Below, piece after piece: positions 32,031 to 40,707 of a DNA stretch of 64,000 nt (position 1 is its first letter; the number at the start of each line of letters is the position of its first letter). The notes beneath the pieces are model-generated. The model was not told the DNA's origin, did no database searches, and was given only the letters and a program-made list of their open reading frames with translations. Position numbers and translations under genes: made by a program. Origin of the DNA: CAZEHS01 sp964511875 (GTDB taxonomy: Bacteria; Bacillota; Clostridia; Peptostreptococcales; Acidaminobacteraceae); assembly GCA_964511875.1 (NCBI GenBank), contig CAZEHS010000001.1, forward strand, positions 62,001 through 126,000. Reading direction: 5' to 3'.

Positions 32031-33584
32031 ATGAAAAAAAACTGCTTGGAACCCCTTTGTTTCACAGTGTATGCAGTGATCTTTTTCCTCTGGAATCTGG
32101 CCACGCTCACGCGCTTTCCCTTTGTCCACTCCGATGAAGCCTGGCTTGCCGGATTATCGACAGCCTACCTCCGAAACGGCAGCCCTTTTGTAACGGAGCC
32201 CTTCTTCGACTTATTCCCCCGACAGCCCCATATGATTAAAAGTCTCTTCCACGGGCTTCAGGCTGTCTTTATCGCGGCCTTCGGCCAGGGAATATTCAGC
32301 GTCCGCCTCCTGAGCCTGATAGCAGCCGTTATTGCATTGATACTGATCCATCGGTTGATTCAAAACCGGGTGGCATCGTCACGTGCTGCGCTTCTGATAA
32401 CCATCCTCTTCTCGTTGAACCTTCAGTTCCTCTATGGGGCACATTTTGCCAGGCAGGAAATCCTTATGGTGTGTATCCTGCTGGCTGCATTGACTCTATA
32501 CGAAATGACCGATCTGCCGAAAACGCTGAATATCACTCTTTCAGCTGCACTGATCGGACTGTCCATCGGTTTTCACCCCAATGCCTTTATCGTGGCCATG
32601 ATGCTGGGTACCCTGATGCTTTATGATATATTCAGCCGTGTAATTCGTCCAATCATACTTCTTCGGTATGTGCTGATTATCGGAGGCTTTGCCTTGGTTT
32701 ACATTGCTCTCAGTCTTGCAGGCAATCCGAACTTTTTTGCAGATTATTGGACCTTTGGAAGTACGCTGTCAGTTGATGATGGTGCTGCAGATCGCCTGAC
32801 AGGCTTTATAAGCTTCTACATCAAGCTGTTTCACCGGATCAGCGGCACTTATTATCTGCCGGACCTTCGCTTCTTTTTCCCTGTTGCGCTGGGATTGGTG
32901 GTGACTGCCACTATATTGATGGTTCGCAGGTCTTATGCAGAATCGGTCGAACAAAAACATCAGCTTGGCCGTTCACTGGCACTACTGGCAGGCTGCAATC
33001 TGGCATACCTGATAATCGGCCGATACAATCCAACTGCAATCATATTCGCTGTTCCACCGGTATACCTTCTGCTGGCCAGCCTGGTTGACCGAACCCCAAG
33101 GTATCAATGGATTCCTCAGGGTCTTATCATCATTGCGGTACTTCTGTCCTCCGTGCAGGTTGCCGAAGCCATGGTGGATAATGAGGCCAGCGACTACATC
33201 AGCTACCAGGAGGAAATCTCAAAATCCCTGCCGCCGGATGCGGTTGTGCTCGGCAACCTGAGCAGCGGCTTTGCTTTCTCGGATGTACGGTTTTATGATA
33301 TCCGGAATCTGGGTTATCTTGAGGGCATGCCCGTAAGCCGCTATATCAGTGAAAGAGGCATCAATACCCTTATCTATTATGAAGAATACGATTATATCCA
33401 CCGCAATCCCCAGTGGCAGATCCTCTATGGTGATGACAGCGGGTATTATGATGAGCTGAAGGGACTCATTAAAAAAAATGGTGTGCTGTTGCACCATTTT
33501 GACGATGCTGTTTACGGAAACCGCATCGTCCGATACATGGGAGACTATCCCTGGCAGGTATGGATTTACAGATTGAATCCATGA
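32031..33584 (+). CDS. Multi-pass membrane glycosyltransferase (GT-C, PMT/ArnT-like)
   Basis: A 517-residue protein with ten or more hydrophobic helices and a C-terminal extracytoplasmic domain (about 395-517). The N-terminal loop carries the GT-C acidic motif FPFVHSDEAWLAGLS, followed by RQPHMIKSLFHGLQ. Such enzymes move a sugar from a polyprenyl phosphate donor to a lipid, glycan or protein outside the membrane. AGAGG precedes the start. A gene cluster for sugar amination and a polyprenyl-type GT2 faces it from the right, which fits a common surface-glycan pathway. Confidence 0.85.
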   Translation: MKKNCLEPLCFTVYAVIFFLWNLATLTRFPFVHSDEAWLAGLSTAYLRNGSPFVTEPFFDLFPRQPHMIKSLFHGLQAVFIAAFGQGIFSVRLLSLIAAVIALILIHRLIQNRVASSRAALLITILFSLNLQFLYGAHFARQEILMVCILLAALTLYEMTDLPKTLNITLSAALIGLSIGFHPNAFIVAMMLGTLMLYDIFSRVIRPIILLRYVLIIGGFALVYIALSLAGNPNFFADYWTFGSTLSVDDGAADRLTGFISFYIKLFHRISGTYYLPDLRFFFPVALGLVVTATILMVRRSYAESVEQKHQLGRSLALLAGCNLAYLIIGRYNPTAIIFAVPPVYLLLASLVDRTPRYQWIPQGLIIIAVLLSSVQVAEAMVDNEASDYISYQEEISKSLPPDAVVLGNLSSGFAFSDVRFYDIRNLGYLEGMPVSRYISERGINTLIYYEEYDYIHRNPQWQILYGDDSGYYDELKGLIKKNGVLLHHFDDAVYGNRIVRYMGDYPWQVWIYRLNP

Positions 33585-33597
33585 TGAATTAAAAATA

Positions 33598-33791
33598 TTT
33601 GCCACGGATAACACGGATTTACACGGATGAAGTACCTTTGCTTTCAGTGAGAACATGAAAAGTCTGTTTAGAATACAAAGGGAGAGATTGCCGCGCTATG
33701 CTCGCAATGACAAACACGTATGTCATTGCGACGTGGCAATCTCTCCCTTAATCTTTGTTCGTCTGTGTCCAGACCTGTTATCCGTGGCAAA
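33598..33791. repeat. Nested palindromic intergenic element between convergent genes
   Basis: Outer arms TTTGCCACGGATAACA (33598-33613) and its exact complement (33776-33791), continued inward by weaker CACGGA-like units. Inside lie exact 15-bp arms AAGGGAGAGATTGCC (33678-33692) / (33735-33749) and exact 10-bp arms CGCAATGACA (33703-33712) / TGTCATTGCG (33721-33730). It fills the whole gap between the GT-C gene and the permease gene. Two different repeat types appear to be nested. Confidence 0.88.
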
Positions 33792-33804
33792 CGGTCTATT
33801 TTAT

Positions 33805-34554
33805 TCACCAGGCCTTCAGGATCCTGCTGAAAAGCACTTGTTCAACAAGAACCCCCACCAGCACAATCAGCAGTATTCCAGCGTAAATACCCGGCGTATC
33901 CATAAAGGCGCGCCTTTCATAGATATACCAGCCGATTCCTCCCATGGCGCTGATGGCACCGAAAACCATCTCAGCGCTGATCAGTGCCCGCCATCCTCGG
34001 GACCAGCCTACCTGCAGTCCGGTAAGAAGAGCATGGACGCTGCATGGCATCAGCACATGACGAAACAGCTGAAAATCAGTGGCGCCGTAGTTTTTTGCAA
34101 CTTCGACCAGCGATTGCTCCACCTGCCTGAATCCCATTTTGATGTTCAGAAACAGTGACCAGACAACAGCATGGACGATTATGACAAATACCGCCTTCAG
34201 CCCCACTCCTGCCCATAATACCACCACCGGCAGCAGAGCGATGCCTGGCAGCGGATGCAGGGCTGAAGCCAGAAGTTCCAGCAGACTTTGGCTGATATCG
34301 CTGAAATAATCGAGGTATGCCATGACTATCGCCAGGGCCATGCCCATCGCCAGCCCGGCAGTGACCACTGTCAGCGACTGGATCAGCTGTACAAGAAGGG
34401 TCCCCTTCATAATACCTGCTATAAGCGACTCTGCCACTACTGAAAAGGCTGGAAACAGGAGGGGATTGATGCCGCCAAAGCGTGCCGTTGCCTCCCAGGC
34501 TCCTATGATGACCAGCAGCCAGAAGGCTTTTTGGATTGTCTTGTTTCTCATCAT
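33805..34554 (-). CDS. ABC transporter permease, SsuC/TauC family
   Basis: A 249-residue membrane protein with about six helices. The EAA loop is QSLVEVAKNYGATDFQLFRHVLMPCSVHALLTG, and the C-terminal GWYIYERRAFMDTPGIYAGILLIVLVGVLVE is typical of nitrate/sulfonate/taurine permeases. It is the last gene of a five-gene overlapping operon. The start at 34554 lies 6 bp from the stop of the binding-protein gene. No ATPase gene is linked. Confidence 0.88.
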   Translation of the reverse strand: MMRNKTIQKAFWLLVIIGAWEATARFGGINPLLFPAFSVVAESLIAGIMKGTLLVQLIQSLTVVTAGLAMGMALAIVMAYLDYFSDISQSLLELLASALHPLPGIALLPVVVLWAGVGLKAVFVIIVHAVVWSLFLNIKMGFRQVEQSLVEVAKNYGATDFQLFRHVLMPCSVHALLTGLQVGWSRGWRALISAEMVFGAISAMGGIGWYIYERRAFMDTPGIYAGILLIVLVGVLVEQVLFSRILKAW

Positions 34555-34560
34555 GAGCCG

Positions 34561-35490
34561 TTACTCCTGCCAGAGGATGGCCTCTGCTTGAATTGTCTGA
34601 GTCAGGTATCCTGAATCGGTCATAAAATCAGCGAAACCTGAAATTCCTGAAATCTCTGTCTGATACGTCATTCCCTGACTGCCGAGTTGTTCCCTGACTG
34701 CTTCCGGCGTCATTCCATATGCTTGTGCAAGAATATCCGCCGTTTTATCCGGATTTGATGCCATAAAGGCCATTGCATCACCAAGCGCCGCCTGAAATGC
34801 AGAGCGGCGTTTCTCATCTCCCAGGAAATCCTGTTGTGCAACGCCTACGATGAATGTGAATGGCCCGCCAAAGGCGTCTTCTCCGGAGAGCAGCTGATGA
34901 AGTCCAGGCTCTGAAAGCTCTTGCTGCAGATACGGCGGCGCAGTGAAATGCGCTGTGACCTCTTTGCCTGCAATCAGAGCCTGAAAGCCGTCAGGGTGTT
35001 TCATTGCGATCAGTTGATTGTCAAAGGTCTTTGCATCACCGATTTCCCGTTGGGCAGCCATTGCTAACAGGATGTGCTGGATGCTGCCGGGCTGCGGCAA
35101 AGCTATTTTCCCCTTCCCTGGTAAATCTCCAAGAGATTTTATTTCAGGATTGTTCGTAACAAGTCCTAGGGGGCTGGAAGAAAGTCCGGTGAAGATTTTC
35201 CAGGGCATACCGTTATCAGCACCGATCAGAAACGGGGGAATCGCCATAAAGCCCACGTCCAGATTTCCAGACAGCATCGCTTCCCGGATTGCAGTCGTAT
35301 TCGCCAACTTAACCCAACTGACTGTAAACTCCTTCCCAAGATGCTCCTCCAGATATCCCTCATGTTTGATGATTTCCAGGGGGGCATAGGCCAGACCATA
35401 CTGATCGGCAATGGCAAGTGTTTTTCTGCCGGAAGGTGAACAGCCTGCAAGGATCAGGATTATCAATACCACTCCAAGAAACCGCTTCAT
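34561..35490 (-). CDS. ABC transporter substrate-binding lipoprotein, SsuA/THI5-like
   Basis: A 309-residue exported binding protein, lipoprotein signal VVLIILILAGC. Family features: ADQYGLAYAPLEIIKHEGYLE near the N-terminus, LKSLGDLPGKGKIALPQPGS-like ordering with the ligand loop PGSIQHILL, and FTAPPYLQQEL. Ligands of this family include sulfonates, nitrate and pyrimidine precursors. It overlaps the ATP-grasp gene by 4 bp. The link to sugar and ligase genes makes an unusual substrate possible. Confidence 0.87.
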   Translation of the reverse strand: MKRFLGVVLIILILAGCSPSGRKTLAIADQYGLAYAPLEIIKHEGYLEEHLGKEFTVSWVKLANTTAIREAMLSGNLDVGFMAIPPFLIGADNGMPWKIFTGLSSSPLGLVTNNPEIKSLGDLPGKGKIALPQPGSIQHILLAMAAQREIGDAKTFDNQLIAMKHPDGFQALIAGKEVTAHFTAPPYLQQELSEPGLHQLLSGEDAFGGPFTFIVGVAQQDFLGDEKRRSAFQAALGDAMAFMASNPDKTADILAQAYGMTPEAVREQLGSQGMTYQTEISGISGFADFMTDSGYLTQTIQAEAILWQE

Positions 35491-36743
35491 CGTGTCCTCC
35501 AGTTTGTTCCCACCGGTCGATGGAGAATAATGTTTCTTCCCGCTCCATTATGAATCTGAAGAATCCGATAGAGAGAGCAAAGCCGCTCTTCCAGCTGCTC
35601 TGGGCTATCTGCCCTGACGATCGCATATCCGGCCCGTGCAGTTGCATCTGTGATTTGCTTAAGGGAGTCTCCGGTCCTGATGTTGAGACCGGCAGCTATG
35701 ACACCGCCGGCTGACAGTATGCATGAAAGCTCCGGAAGGGAATGCACCATATCGGGCTCAGAAAAGAACAGCTGGACGCTGAGCACCCCGCCCGGAGACA
35801 GAGGGTTCACCTTCCGAAGTGCCGTGCAGTCCACAGGCTGGCCGAGAGCTGCCTCAATCTGCATCCGGCACAGATCCACACCAGTCATGACAGGGAGATA
35901 CTCCGCCTCATAAGCGCCGCCGATCCTGCATGCGATTTCATTGACCTTAATGCCTGAATCCCCAATGAAGAACTGAAAATAAATCGGCCCGTTCTCAATA
36001 CCGATACTGCTGACTATCTGCTGTGTAAGATCCAAAATTGCCGGTCCGTGATTATTCAGATGCTTTGACGGATATTCATGGGACAGGCAAATCCCTAGAC
36101 GCTCCTTATCAGGAAACGAAATGCGGTCCGTTATCGCTGCTGCGTAAGCCGTTCCTTTCTCTACCCACCCGCTTACAGTAACCTCTTCGTGAGGATAGTA
36201 CGACTCCACCATGATGACTGAATCGCGGCTGAATGCTAAGATCCCGTCAATATGTGCTTTGACGGCTTCCGCGCTTTCAAGAAACAGTACGCCCCGCTGT
36301 CCCTGAGAATCCACCGGTTTCGCGACAACAGGATATTTCATGGTATTTAGGACTGCATCAGGATCGTTCCTTCCGTAAACCACGAAATCGGTAACGGGAA
36401 TGCCGGACTTAGCCAGACGGCGCTTCATCACTGCCTTGTGGGTGACGGCCAAGGCTGTTTCGACGCTCAATAACGATGGCAGACCCAGAGCTTCTGATAC
36501 GCAGGCAGCCGTATGAACAGGCTGGTCAGTGCCCATGGTCATGATTCCGTCAATATCAAAACACCTGGCCTGTTCCATCACCCCCTCCTCATCAAAGGTG
36601 CTGGCATAGGCTGCGTGATCCGCTTCCTGGTGCCCGACTGCATGAGGCAGATAATCGCAGGTCACCACTTCGTGACCCATGGCCTTTGCTGTCCTTATGC
36701 CTGCAAGCTGCGCACTGGAGGCGCCCAACATCATTAATCGCAT
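35487..36743 (-). CDS. ATP-grasp ligase (carbamoyl-phosphate synthase/biotin carboxylase-like fold)
   Basis: A 418-residue ATP-grasp protein. The N-terminal preATP domain is MMLGASSAQLAGIRTAKAMGHEVVTCDYLP; the central domain has YPVVAKPVDSQGQRGV (nucleotide-binding Lys) and VEEVTV-like HEEVTVSGWVEKG; the metal-binding end has GIKVNEIACRIGGAYEAEYLP. Such enzymes join a carboxylate to an amine or thiol via an acyl phosphate. It overlaps its neighbours on both sides (10 bp and 4 bp). Given the aminotransferase and GT2 upstream, acylation of an amino sugar is a testable guess. Confidence 0.87.
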   Translation of the reverse strand: MRLMMLGASSAQLAGIRTAKAMGHEVVTCDYLPHAVGHQEADHAAYASTFDEEGVMEQARCFDIDGIMTMGTDQPVHTAACVSEALGLPSLLSVETALAVTHKAVMKRRLAKSGIPVTDFVVYGRNDPDAVLNTMKYPVVAKPVDSQGQRGVLFLESAEAVKAHIDGILAFSRDSVIMVESYYPHEEVTVSGWVEKGTAYAAAITDRISFPDKERLGICLSHEYPSKHLNNHGPAILDLTQQIVSSIGIENGPIYFQFFIGDSGIKVNEIACRIGGAYEAEYLPVMTGVDLCRMQIEAALGQPVDCTALRKVNPLSPGGVLSVQLFFSEPDMVHSLPELSCILSAGGVIAAGLNIRTGDSLKQITDATARAGYAIVRADSPEQLEERLCSLYRILQIHNGAGRNIILHRPVGTNWRTR

Positions 36744-37468
36744 GGCAGTGTCTCCTTGATTCGATATTGTTCACCGGTTTGCCTGAAGCTCTTAAGACCC
36801 GGTATTTCTGCATAATTCCTGACAATATGCCAGAGCAGCCGGGTCAGAGCTATTCTGCTGTAGTTTGTTGTCTTGGGCTGCTCAGGCATGTAGTCCGCTG
36901 AGATATTCAGTATATGCTGGGTGTGCTGCAGTATGCGTGCTGATATGTACGCGTTAAGAACCGGATCCTCAGCCACATAATCCGCGACATCGCGCCGCAT
37001 TCCTCGAAAGCTTGTGAGCCTCAGCTGCGGAGGCTTGTTGCAGAAGGCTTTGAAAACCCACTCTTTCAGGGCCGTACCCCACTGGCGGTGAAGCGCCGCA
37101 CCTGGGATGCCGGTTATGATGTATACCGCATCATAACCGGCATCCAATCCCTTCACCAGTCCAAGGATACCCTGGATATCGTATTCCAGATCGTCGTCCA
37201 TGGTAAGTACATAGGAGTAATGTGCTGCTCTTATTCCAGCTAAAGTGGCATTCTGCTGACCGCAGTTCTCTTCCAGGATAAGACCGCGGATGTGGGGGTT
37301 TAGTCCGCATAGGCTGCTGATTACTGCCGCCGTGCTGTCATGGCTTCCATCATCCACAAAAATGATTTCATAGGGTTTCTGAAGCCCGTCAAGTACCGAT
37401 GCAGCAGCTTCAGCCACTTTCGGAAGGAGCATGCAGCGGTTCAGTGTAGGAACGACAAGGGATATCAT
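36734..37468 (-). CDS. Family 2 glycosyltransferase (polyprenyl phosphate sugar synthase-like)
   Basis: A 244-residue GT2: SLVVPTLNRCMLLPKVAEAA, EIIFVDDGSHDSTAAVI, and the metal/sugar motif VLTMDDDLEYD with the following ILGLVKGLDAGYDAVY. Unlike many relatives there are no clear C-terminal TM helices. It probably forms a polyprenyl-phosphate sugar on the cytoplasmic face, which could feed the GT-C enzyme at 32031. It overlaps the aminotransferase gene by 4 bp and the ATP-grasp gene by 10 bp. Confidence 0.88.
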   Translation of the reverse strand: MISLVVPTLNRCMLLPKVAEAAASVLDGLQKPYEIIFVDDGSHDSTAAVISSLCGLNPHIRGLILEENCGQQNATLAGIRAAHYSYVLTMDDDLEYDIQGILGLVKGLDAGYDAVYIITGIPGAALHRQWGTALKEWVFKAFCNKPPQLRLTSFRGMRRDVADYVAEDPVLNAYISARILQHTQHILNISADYMPEQPKTTNYSRIALTRLLWHIVRNYAEIPGLKSFRQTGEQYRIKETLPCD

Positions 37469-38595
37469 GCATCCCCCCTGAAGTATACGTCAATGGCCTC
37501 CATGACCGTTTCCTGCTCCTGCAAGGTGATGCCGGGATGAAGCGGGAGACGAAGGAGGCGCTGCCCCAGCCCTGATTCGTTTTGAAAACGATTGTTCTGC
37601 CGGATGAATTGTCTGCCCATAAGACTTTCGTGCAGGGGTACGAAGTGTGTCTGTGTCGGGATGCCTAGAGTCAGAAGATGAGTCTTGAGTTTCAGTGCAA
37701 CTTCAGAATTCCGTAAGATGATATAATAGAGATGTCCATTATGCGTTATCAGGTTTGATACGCTGCTGTAGCTTTCCAATTCTTCAAATTGCTTATTCTG
37801 AAAAAAATCAGCATACACGGCAAACAGATTTCGCCGACACTCCAGGATCACATTGCTCTGCTGCAGCTGGCTGTAAAGTAAGGCCATGGTAAGCTCCGAG
37901 GGTGAATAACTGGAACCCAGCGAAACCCATTCATACTGACTGGTGCGTCCCGCTTTGAAATCCAGACTGTTCGTTCCCTTAAGCCGAAAGGTCTGTGCGG
38001 CTTTCAGGAACTGCGGTGCATTGATCAGCAGGGCACCCCCTTCTCCGGCAATAACATCCTTCGTGCCGTGAAAGCTCAGGCATCCCATATGGCCGATCGT
38101 TCCCGCATGGCGGTTTCCGATGCGGGACATGAAGCTCTGGGCGCCGTCCTCAATGACAATCAGTCCCCTGCGCTCCGCGATACTCATAACCGCATCCATA
38201 TCGCAGCACATCCCGCCGTAATGGACAGCCACGATCGCCTTTGTCCGCTCGGTTATATGAACCTCCAGCCGCTTAGGATCCATTGTCAGATGCTTGGACT
38301 CCACCTCGCAGTAAACCACATTCCCACCAGCCAGAAGTACTGCATTTGCTGTGGAAGGATATGTGAAGGACGGCAGGATCACCTCATCGCCCGGTTCCAG
38401 ATTGAGAACGTGCAGCGCCAGCTCCAGGGCATGGGTGCAGGAGGTCGTCATCAGTACATCAGGGCAGCCGAGCAAAGTCTTGAGCCATTCATGACAGAGC
38501 TCCGTATAGTCCCCATCGCCTGCCAATGATTGTTCAAGGGCTTTTTCAAGCTCACCAAGCGCCTGCTCAGGTCGAAACGGTTCCTGAAAACGCAT
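37465..38595 (-). CDS. DegT/DnrJ/EryC1/StrS family sugar aminotransferase
   Basis: A 376-residue PLP enzyme of the nucleotide-sugar aminotransferase family (WecE/RffA-like). MTTSCTHALELALHVLNLEPGDEVILPSFTYPSTANAVL is the N-terminal substrate region, VIEDGAQSFMS the PLP ring contact, and SFHGTKDVIAGEGGALL holds the Schiff-base Lys. ATG 38595 has GGGAGGA at 7 nt; the upstream codon at 38616 is ignored. It heads the overlapping operon. The likely product is a dTDP-amino-dideoxy sugar. Confidence 0.92.
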   Translation of the reverse strand: MRFQEPFRPEQALGELEKALEQSLAGDGDYTELCHEWLKTLLGCPDVLMTTSCTHALELALHVLNLEPGDEVILPSFTYPSTANAVLLAGGNVVYCEVESKHLTMDPKRLEVHITERTKAIVAVHYGGMCCDMDAVMSIAERRGLIVIEDGAQSFMSRIGNRHAGTIGHMGCLSFHGTKDVIAGEGGALLINAPQFLKAAQTFRLKGTNSLDFKAGRTSQYEWVSLGSSYSPSELTMALLYSQLQQSNVILECRRNLFAVYADFFQNKQFEELESYSSVSNLITHNGHLYYIILRNSEVALKLKTHLLTLGIPTQTHFVPLHESLMGRQFIRQNNRFQNESGLGQRLLRLPLHPGITLQEQETVMEAIDVYFRGDA

Positions 38596-38671
38596 AAAAA
38601 ATCCTCCCGCAATCATGACTGCCGATTCTAAATCGATATTCTACCACAATTATCTGAAAAGAGGTGTAGAT

Positions 38672-38893
38672 ATGTTCGAGGTTGATTGTCTTGGCGATTT
38701 CTGCCCGGTTCCTCTGCTCAAGGCGCAAAAAGCATCCGATTCCCTGGCTGTTGGAGACTGCTTCATGCTTATCACAGACCACAGCTGCACCGAGGAAGCC
38801 TTAAGGGATCTTTATGTAAACAGCCCTTTTCAGGTAGAGAGTGAAGAGGCCATCAGCGGCGTATGGGAAATCACAATCACGCGCGTCCGTTAA
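38672..38893 (+). CDS. TusA family sulfurtransferase (first copy)
   Basis: A 73-residue TusA/YeeD-type protein: FEVDCLGDFCPVPLLKAQKA with the persulfide-carrying Cys of the CPVP motif, then LAVGDCFMLITDHSCTEEAL. AGAGGTG precedes ATG 38672; the longer frame from 38615 is not used. It carries sulfane sulfur between proteins in the cytoplasm. Its stop codon overlaps the stop of the convergent LysR gene (TTAA). A second copy sits between the two YeeE halves at 40708. Confidence 0.9.
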   Translation: MFEVDCLGDFCPVPLLKAQKASDSLAVGDCFMLITDHSCTEEALRDLYVNSPFQVESEEAISGVWEITITRVR

Positions 38894-39789
38894 CAGAAAC
38901 TCTTTCGCCCGATGTTCAGCAGGTATTCCCTGGACAGCTGCGCTGTTTCCGGCAAGGTCGATACGTTCCGACTGACCATATAGATGTCATAATTCAAATC
39001 CAGATTCGGAACTTCGACCACCTTCATGTTTTTTTTGTAGAGCTCGTGCTTAACGGCTTCGTAAGGTACGAATGCCATCCCATATCCGTTAAGTACCGAC
39101 GAAATGACGGATGTCATGGAGTCCGCATTGAAAATGACATTCAGGTGCCCACGCTGCATATGCAGCGGCTTTAGTGCAGCATCCAGATGAACGCAGATTT
39201 TCTGATCCATCGTGCACATGATCAGCTCCACATCAACCAGGTCTTCAATCCGCAGCATATCTTTCACATGGTAGTCAGCCTTTGCCACCAATACGACCTT
39301 CTCCTGACCCAGCTTATGGTATTCCAAAAGAGAATCTGCCTGTCCAACGGCATCGATAAATCCGAAATCGGCCAGACCATCCCGGACGTCTGCGATTATC
39401 TCATCAACATTCTTGTCGATGAGCTTATAGCTGAATGCCGGGTATTTCTTTTTGATCCGATAGATCATGCATGGAAGTGAATAGGCCGACAGTGATCGGG
39501 TGCCGATGATTGTAACCTGGTTTCGATTGGCATCGAAATCCTTCAAGTCAGCAAGCATCTGATCGTAATTCTTCACGATTTTCTGCGCATACTTGAGAGC
39601 GATTTCACCTCGCGGAGTCGGCGAAACACCTTTGTTGCTTCTGAAAAGCATTTCGTAGCCCAAGTCTTCCTCCAGCTTGTGAATCAGCTGGCTCATGGCC
39701 GACTGCGATACGTGAACCTTTTGTGCAGCCTTGGAAATGCTCTTTTCTTCTATGATATGCAGAAAGTATCTCAGTGAATCCATGTACAT
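38890..39789 (-). CDS. LysR family transcriptional regulator
   Basis: A 299-residue regulator: N-terminal helix-turn-helix SISKAAQKVHVSQSAMSQLIHKLEEDLGYEMLFR, and a substrate-binding-like effector domain from about 90. It is divergent from the yeeE-tusA genes and separated from them by a 180-bp region with a CATAAG-N5-CTTAT palindrome, so it probably controls them in response to a sulfur compound. GGGAGG precedes ATG 39789 at 8 nt. Regulators of this type near YeeE genes are common. Confidence 0.93.
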   Translation of the reverse strand: MYMDSLRYFLHIIEEKSISKAAQKVHVSQSAMSQLIHKLEEDLGYEMLFRSNKGVSPTPRGEIALKYAQKIVKNYDQMLADLKDFDANRNQVTIIGTRSLSAYSLPCMIYRIKKKYPAFSYKLIDKNVDEIIADVRDGLADFGFIDAVGQADSLLEYHKLGQEKVVLVAKADYHVKDMLRIEDLVDVELIMCTMDQKICVHLDAALKPLHMQRGHLNVIFNADSMTSVISSVLNGYGMAFVPYEAVKHELYKKNMKVVEVPNLDLNYDIYMVSRNVSTLPETAQLSREYLLNIGRKSFC

Positions 39790-39849
39790 GATCAACACCT
39801 CCCAGTTCTCACAATCGCATATTTGAAATAACTATAGCATAATAAAGTC

Positions 39850-39866
39850 CATAAGTAATACTTATA
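39850..39866. promoter_or_regulatory. LysR-type operator between lysR and yeeE
   Basis: CATAAG-TAATA-CTTATA: inner arms ATAAG/CTTAT are perfect with a 5-bp centre. A third half-site GCATAAG follows about 3 bp later, as in LysR activation sites. It lies 61 bp from the lysR start and 103 bp from the yeeE start. Confidence 0.7.
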
Positions 39867-39968
39867 CTGCATAAGCAACATGGTCGTTCATTCAGCATTC
39901 AACATGATAAACTATTAACGGGAACAGATACACGCTATGACAAGTGAATTAAAAAAGGAGCGTATCAA

Positions 39969-40673
39969 ATGAGCGAGAACGGAACCCCTACCGGGTCCAT
40001 CAGAAGATCTTCGGCACGATCAGGCGCACGGGCCAAGCCCGCAAAAAGCCAGTTGCCGCAGGCTCTCCTTGTCTTGGTTGCACTTGCGGCAATCGGCCTG
40101 GCTCTTCACAAACTGACCGACGGTGCCGCCTGGTACTTCGTAACCGGTTTGGCCTTCGGTTATATTCTGCAGCGATCGAGATTCTGCTTTACCGCTTCCA
40201 TGCGGGACCCTTATCTGACGAAGGGAACTTCCCTGACAAGAGCGGTACTTGTGGCTTTTGCCATCACCACCATCGGCTTCACAGCCATCAAATTCGGATA
40301 TTTCAATGCAGGTCTCCCGATACCAGGAATGAGCTACGTTGTTCCAATCAGTTTTGCAACCATCGCCGGAGCTCTTCTATTCGGCACTGGCATGGTCATC
40401 GCCGGCGGCTGCGCCTCCGGGACTCTTATGCGTGTCGGTGAAGGCTTCTACATGAACATGATTTCTTTTGTGTTTTTCATCGTCGGTTCCCTATGGGGCG
40501 CTCACGATTTCGGCTGGTGGAAATATCACTTCATATCCAAGGGACCATCAGTCTTCTTACCGGATGTATTCGGCTGGTTTGGCGCCGTTGTGATTCAACT
40601 TCTCGTTATCTTCCTGCTCTTTGTTGGTGCAGAGAAGTATCAGCAAGCATTCAGCAAACAGGACAGTCACTGA
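39969..40673 (+). CDS. YeeE/YedE (TsuA) family sulfur-compound importer, N-terminal half
   Basis: A 234-residue membrane protein with about five helices after a basic 30-residue cytoplasmic start. It has the conserved Cys motifs of TsuA: YILQRSRFCFTASMRD and GTGMVIAGGCASGTLMRVGEG. Single-chain TsuA is about 350 residues; here the other half is encoded at 40965. The family imports thiosulfate or related sulfur compounds and passes sulfur to a TusA-like protein. AAGGAG precedes the ATG at 8 nt. It is the first gene of a four-gene operon. Confidence 0.9.
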   Translation: MSENGTPTGSIRRSSARSGARAKPAKSQLPQALLVLVALAAIGLALHKLTDGAAWYFVTGLAFGYILQRSRFCFTASMRDPYLTKGTSLTRAVLVAFAITTIGFTAIKFGYFNAGLPIPGMSYVVPISFATIAGALLFGTGMVIAGGCASGTLMRVGEGFYMNMISFVFFIVGSLWGAHDFGWWKYHFISKGPSVFLPDVFGWFGAVVIQLLVIFLLFVGAEKYQQAFSKQDSH

Positions 40674-40707
40674 TTTCAAAATCAATCTCACACTATGGAG
40701 GCAAATT

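Noticed and set aside
33678..33749. CRISPR-like or insertion sequence end
   Set aside because: There is a single inverted element, not a direct repeat array, and no transposase gene or target duplication is next to it.
36592..36901. Extra ORFs at the GT2/ATP-grasp junction
   Set aside because: They are shadows of two overlapping genes on the same and opposite strands; the two clear families explain the sequence.
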